64,000 nucleotides of DNA from Rotaria macrura. Its lineage: Eukaryota > Rotifera > Eurotatoria > Philodinida > Philodinidae. The translations under genes were made by a program, and so were the position numbers. Numbering within the stretch: the stretch's first letter is position 1; each line of letters begins with the position of its first letter. Of this stretch, positions 61,101 to 64,000 are shown piece after piece. The notes below the pieces were generated by a model. It saw nothing but the letters and a program-made list of their open reading frames with translations. It was not told the DNA's origin and made no database searches. Location: the NCBI GenBank assembly GCA_900239685.1, contig OENT01000420.1, positions 55,352-119,351 of the forward strand, written 5' to 3'.

Positions 61101-64000
61101 GAGAGGGAACATACTCAGGTGTCAAATTGCTTTTTCCTTGAATATGTACTAAAGTGGCAGATCTTAATGAGCTATTAAATACCCTACAAGGATTTGGTTT
61201 GCTACGGCTTCTGAGTCAATATATAAAATTATTAATATTACTATTAATATTACTGTGCCACCATATTCGATATTTTGACTATACATACTCCAATTCAGCT
61301 CAATTTTCTATTACGGCATTCAGTACTGACCGAGATTTCAGAGTGAGAAGATAAAATATTCTTTCTTATTCAAGATACGACTTTCGTTTTTTACACTGAT
61401 TGATTATTAAAAACTAACATATGCATTTGGTCAAAGACGCAACTATCGAATCACAATCTGCTGAGAAAAATCAACTGAAAATGCAATCGCAAGAAAAAAA
61501 GAACGATAAGAAAATAATGAGACGAATAGAAGAACGAGAGATCTGATGTATATTATCTTACAGCGAGACTTAGCCCATGCACCTACTTACGAGTCTTACA
61601 TAAACTCATAGGTTATCCTCCAATCCTTCTACATACGCGATAGAAAAGGAAAACACCCTCCTACGTAAATCTACTCACGAAATACGTAAAGATAAAGAAA
61701 TGATCGATTGGATGTGATCTTCATGGTCGAACTGCATTTACAATGAAGGAAAAGAGGAATAACAACAACAATCGACATTTATATAGACTCAGTAGAGATA
61801 AAGAAAAAACGAGCAGAGAAACACAATCAAAATAACTGTATGAAAATGGTTAACACATGGAACAGTAAGAGGCAATGAGAAAACAAATTGCCATTGCAGA
61901 AAAATCACGTAGTATTTCTACTATGGTAAACATGAGTCATGAAAGCAAAAGTCAATCTAAGACAATAACAAAAATTGCTTAGATAACGATAATAAAAAAA
62001 TAATACTGAACTATAAAATCTTGGGGGAACTCTAAATATAGAAAAGGGCTAGGGTTCGGGTGTGAGCACAGACGGAATCTGTACCGGAAACCAGCAGATT
62101 CAGACTTTCGATTGGTCGGTATACCGACTTGAAACTCGTCTCAATTCAGTCTCCCAGTTGATAACAGTTTCTTATCTGGCATCCACCATGGCAGGTAACT
62201 TACTCTTAAAATTGATAAACTTAGTCTCCTTCTACTAAAACAAACCTTTCAAGTAAAACATAGGATTTGAAGAGATTAAACGAAAGGTCATCGAGGTCGA
62301 GAAATGCAAATCCGGAAGCTATTTATCGAATTGTGACCTTGAATTTTTCCACATTTTGGTAATCTCAGCAGTCTCCTCTTTCAAATGACATATTATTCAT
62401 CCTACATCTCTCATGTTTTCGTATTGATGCTATTGGTATACGAATAGTGACTTCACCTGACAGAATTAGGAAGTAGTTCCCTAACCTTGATGGTCACCAG
62501 GAAAGTTTCCTCAATTCTGACGCTTCTAATAAATTGCATAAAAAAACTTAATTTTAAGAAAAACCCCTTTTTTACTGTTTTCGCTAAGAGATAGAGGAGA
62601 ACTATCAGAGACATTTCGGTAGAGTGGATCAAGTTCTATCGTAATCTAAATGTTCAAGACAAGTACATTTTCATTTATCAAGATAGAGATGTTAAAATGA
62701 AGACACTCTAAGGTCATGAGAAAAACGTTGGCCGCACTTCTGATGGTCCAGCAAATTTTCCCTCTAATTCTGACGGTGACTGTTTTTGGATCTACTTCTC
62801 ACTTTCAGTCATTTTTAGTCTCTAATTCTGACTTTAACTTTTATTTTTTTCTACATTAAAACAGTTAATCCTTCCTATGGCGGTACAACATCGCGTGATT
62901 CATGAGCTGCCTAATTCGATTTTCAATATACATGGAGCCTAATACGTAGTTACAATTTGAAAATAAACGAAAATACACCGTTTGATGTCTGAGCAGAAAT
63001 ATAAATAGAAACATGTTATGAAAATCGATTGCAAATTATTCATCTTTGTTGTTGAACAATTTTTTTGGCACCCATTAACGTGCGAAAATTAAAATTCTTT
63101 GGATGTCAATGTTTTCAGAAAAACTCCAAGTAGATGATGAAGGCTACACGAGTGATTTAAAATCGTGAAAGCCGCATAAAACATAGTAGTAAATAATCAT
63201 TCATGATCTACTGAATCGAGGGTATCAACATGCATTCTAAAATCAATTTCATTGCCATCGAAACTGAGACATATATCTCTGATATCTTGTATATTTCACA
63301 CTTCTCCAGGGTATCATATGAACAAATTGTTGATTTGATTCAACTCACTGTTGAAGGTACGTCTACCTTTAATGTCGTTCTACAGGTGTCTCTTTCGATG
63401 AAAGAATATAAACAATGATAAAATACGCCAAAACGTCTTCTACGTGACATACTCAAAAGTCAGTTCCGCCCCCCCCCCCGTCACTCCTAAAAAACACAGC
63501 GAACAGAAGAGAAAAGCGCACTGGCAGGGTCACGCAATACTTGATAAGGCAACCGTCGTCTCTATTCACTGCATCCTCTCTAAGAGAAACGCAGTTGATG
63601 TCACATCCGATATTAAGGTTCTATTCAACGTTGATTTATTTATGGTTCTTCTTTGATGTGAAAAATCTTTATTCTTTCTTATCTCCATCACTATCACAGA
63701 GTCACTGAATTCTTAGAATCACAAGTACATATATATATAATACTATTAGGCAAGACTAAATGCGCAAAATCTGTAATCTCAACATCATGAAACAATCTTT
63801 TCCAGAGTTTTTAACAGATCGAAGAATACGATTAACAACAGAGAAGAAAGAAGAAAACAAAATAAATAGAATAGGGAGATTGTCTACCCATGTAATCGAA
63901 AAACGCATTTTCGACGCGGATAGATGCGTTATTGTTGCAAACAGCGACATTCTGACGCGTTTCTAAGGGGCAGGATTCTGAAAACACTGCTAAACGCATC
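58107..64000. other. Gene-poor right end
   Basis: No complete gene is supported. On the minus strand an 82-codon stretch without a start codon (59123-59368) is followed by a 67-codon frame ending in a strong hydrophobic segment (58856-59059); these may be two exons or a decayed gene. A C homopolymer of 11 lies at about 63470. Remaining open frames (58264, 61154, 63230, 63444, 63760) show no domain. Confidence 0.4.
58212..58229. repeat. Short perfect hairpin
   Basis: CTAAGTCA and TGACTTAG are perfect inverted 8-base arms with a 2-base loop, about 106 bases after the stop of the small membrane-protein exon and beyond its likely poly-A signal. Confidence 0.8.

Noticed and set aside
62041-62065. 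Telomere-like or tRNA T-loop-like string GGGCTAGGGTTCGGGTG
   Set aside because: No repetition and no cloverleaf could be drawn around it.

Overview
The window looks like nuclear DNA of a small-genome invertebrate metazoan, most probably a bdelloid rotifer. The sequence shows AT-rich DNA, multi-exon genes whose introns are mostly about 40-100 nt with GT..AG ends, animal adhesion and signalling families (nephrin/Sns, Trio/Kalirin, a C-type-lectin-like receptor), and two intronless DUF5672 genes. The rotifer assignment is inference. No rRNA, tRNA or CRISPR array was seen. There is one assembly gap (32000-32490) and a single N at 41450.

Positions 1-23540 are gene-dense. On the minus strand lie the 5' part of a Trio/Kalirin-like gene (63-1339), a type I membrane C-type-lectin-like protein (1655-4776), a J-domain membrane protein (6650-8446) and a complete 16-exon nephrin/Sns homologue with nine Ig domains, one FN3 domain, a TM and a cytoplasmic tail (11587-19328). 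A 3.1-kb microsatellite-rich spacer separates the nephrin gene from a divergent plus-strand gene for an acidic protein of unknown family (22455-23540).

Positions 23541-64000 are gene-poor and repeat-rich. They hold a 1.2-kb unit whose two ends are GC-rich clusters of CCGGAA/TTCCGG motifs (29088-30320), a repeat cluster with GAAA tails around the gap (30931-32732), two hAT-like elements with 8-bp target duplications (37870-40796, with a nested TA-flanked MITE at 39698-39913, and 45854-48242), and a 76-nt hairpin with 18-bp arms (37032-37107). The clear genes are two intronless DUF5672 paralogues about 70% identical to each other (34466-35428 and 43829-44659). A probable small secreted or membrane protein gene has a TATA box and signal-peptide exon at 53403-53488 and a phase-compatible transmembrane exon at 57844-58106. 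Short coding-like fragments elsewhere may be relics or unlinked exons.

Exon models were built by hand from splice motifs and phase continuity. Several of the left-hand genes encode cell-surface or cell-signalling proteins, but nothing in the layout suggests an operon or a shared pathway.
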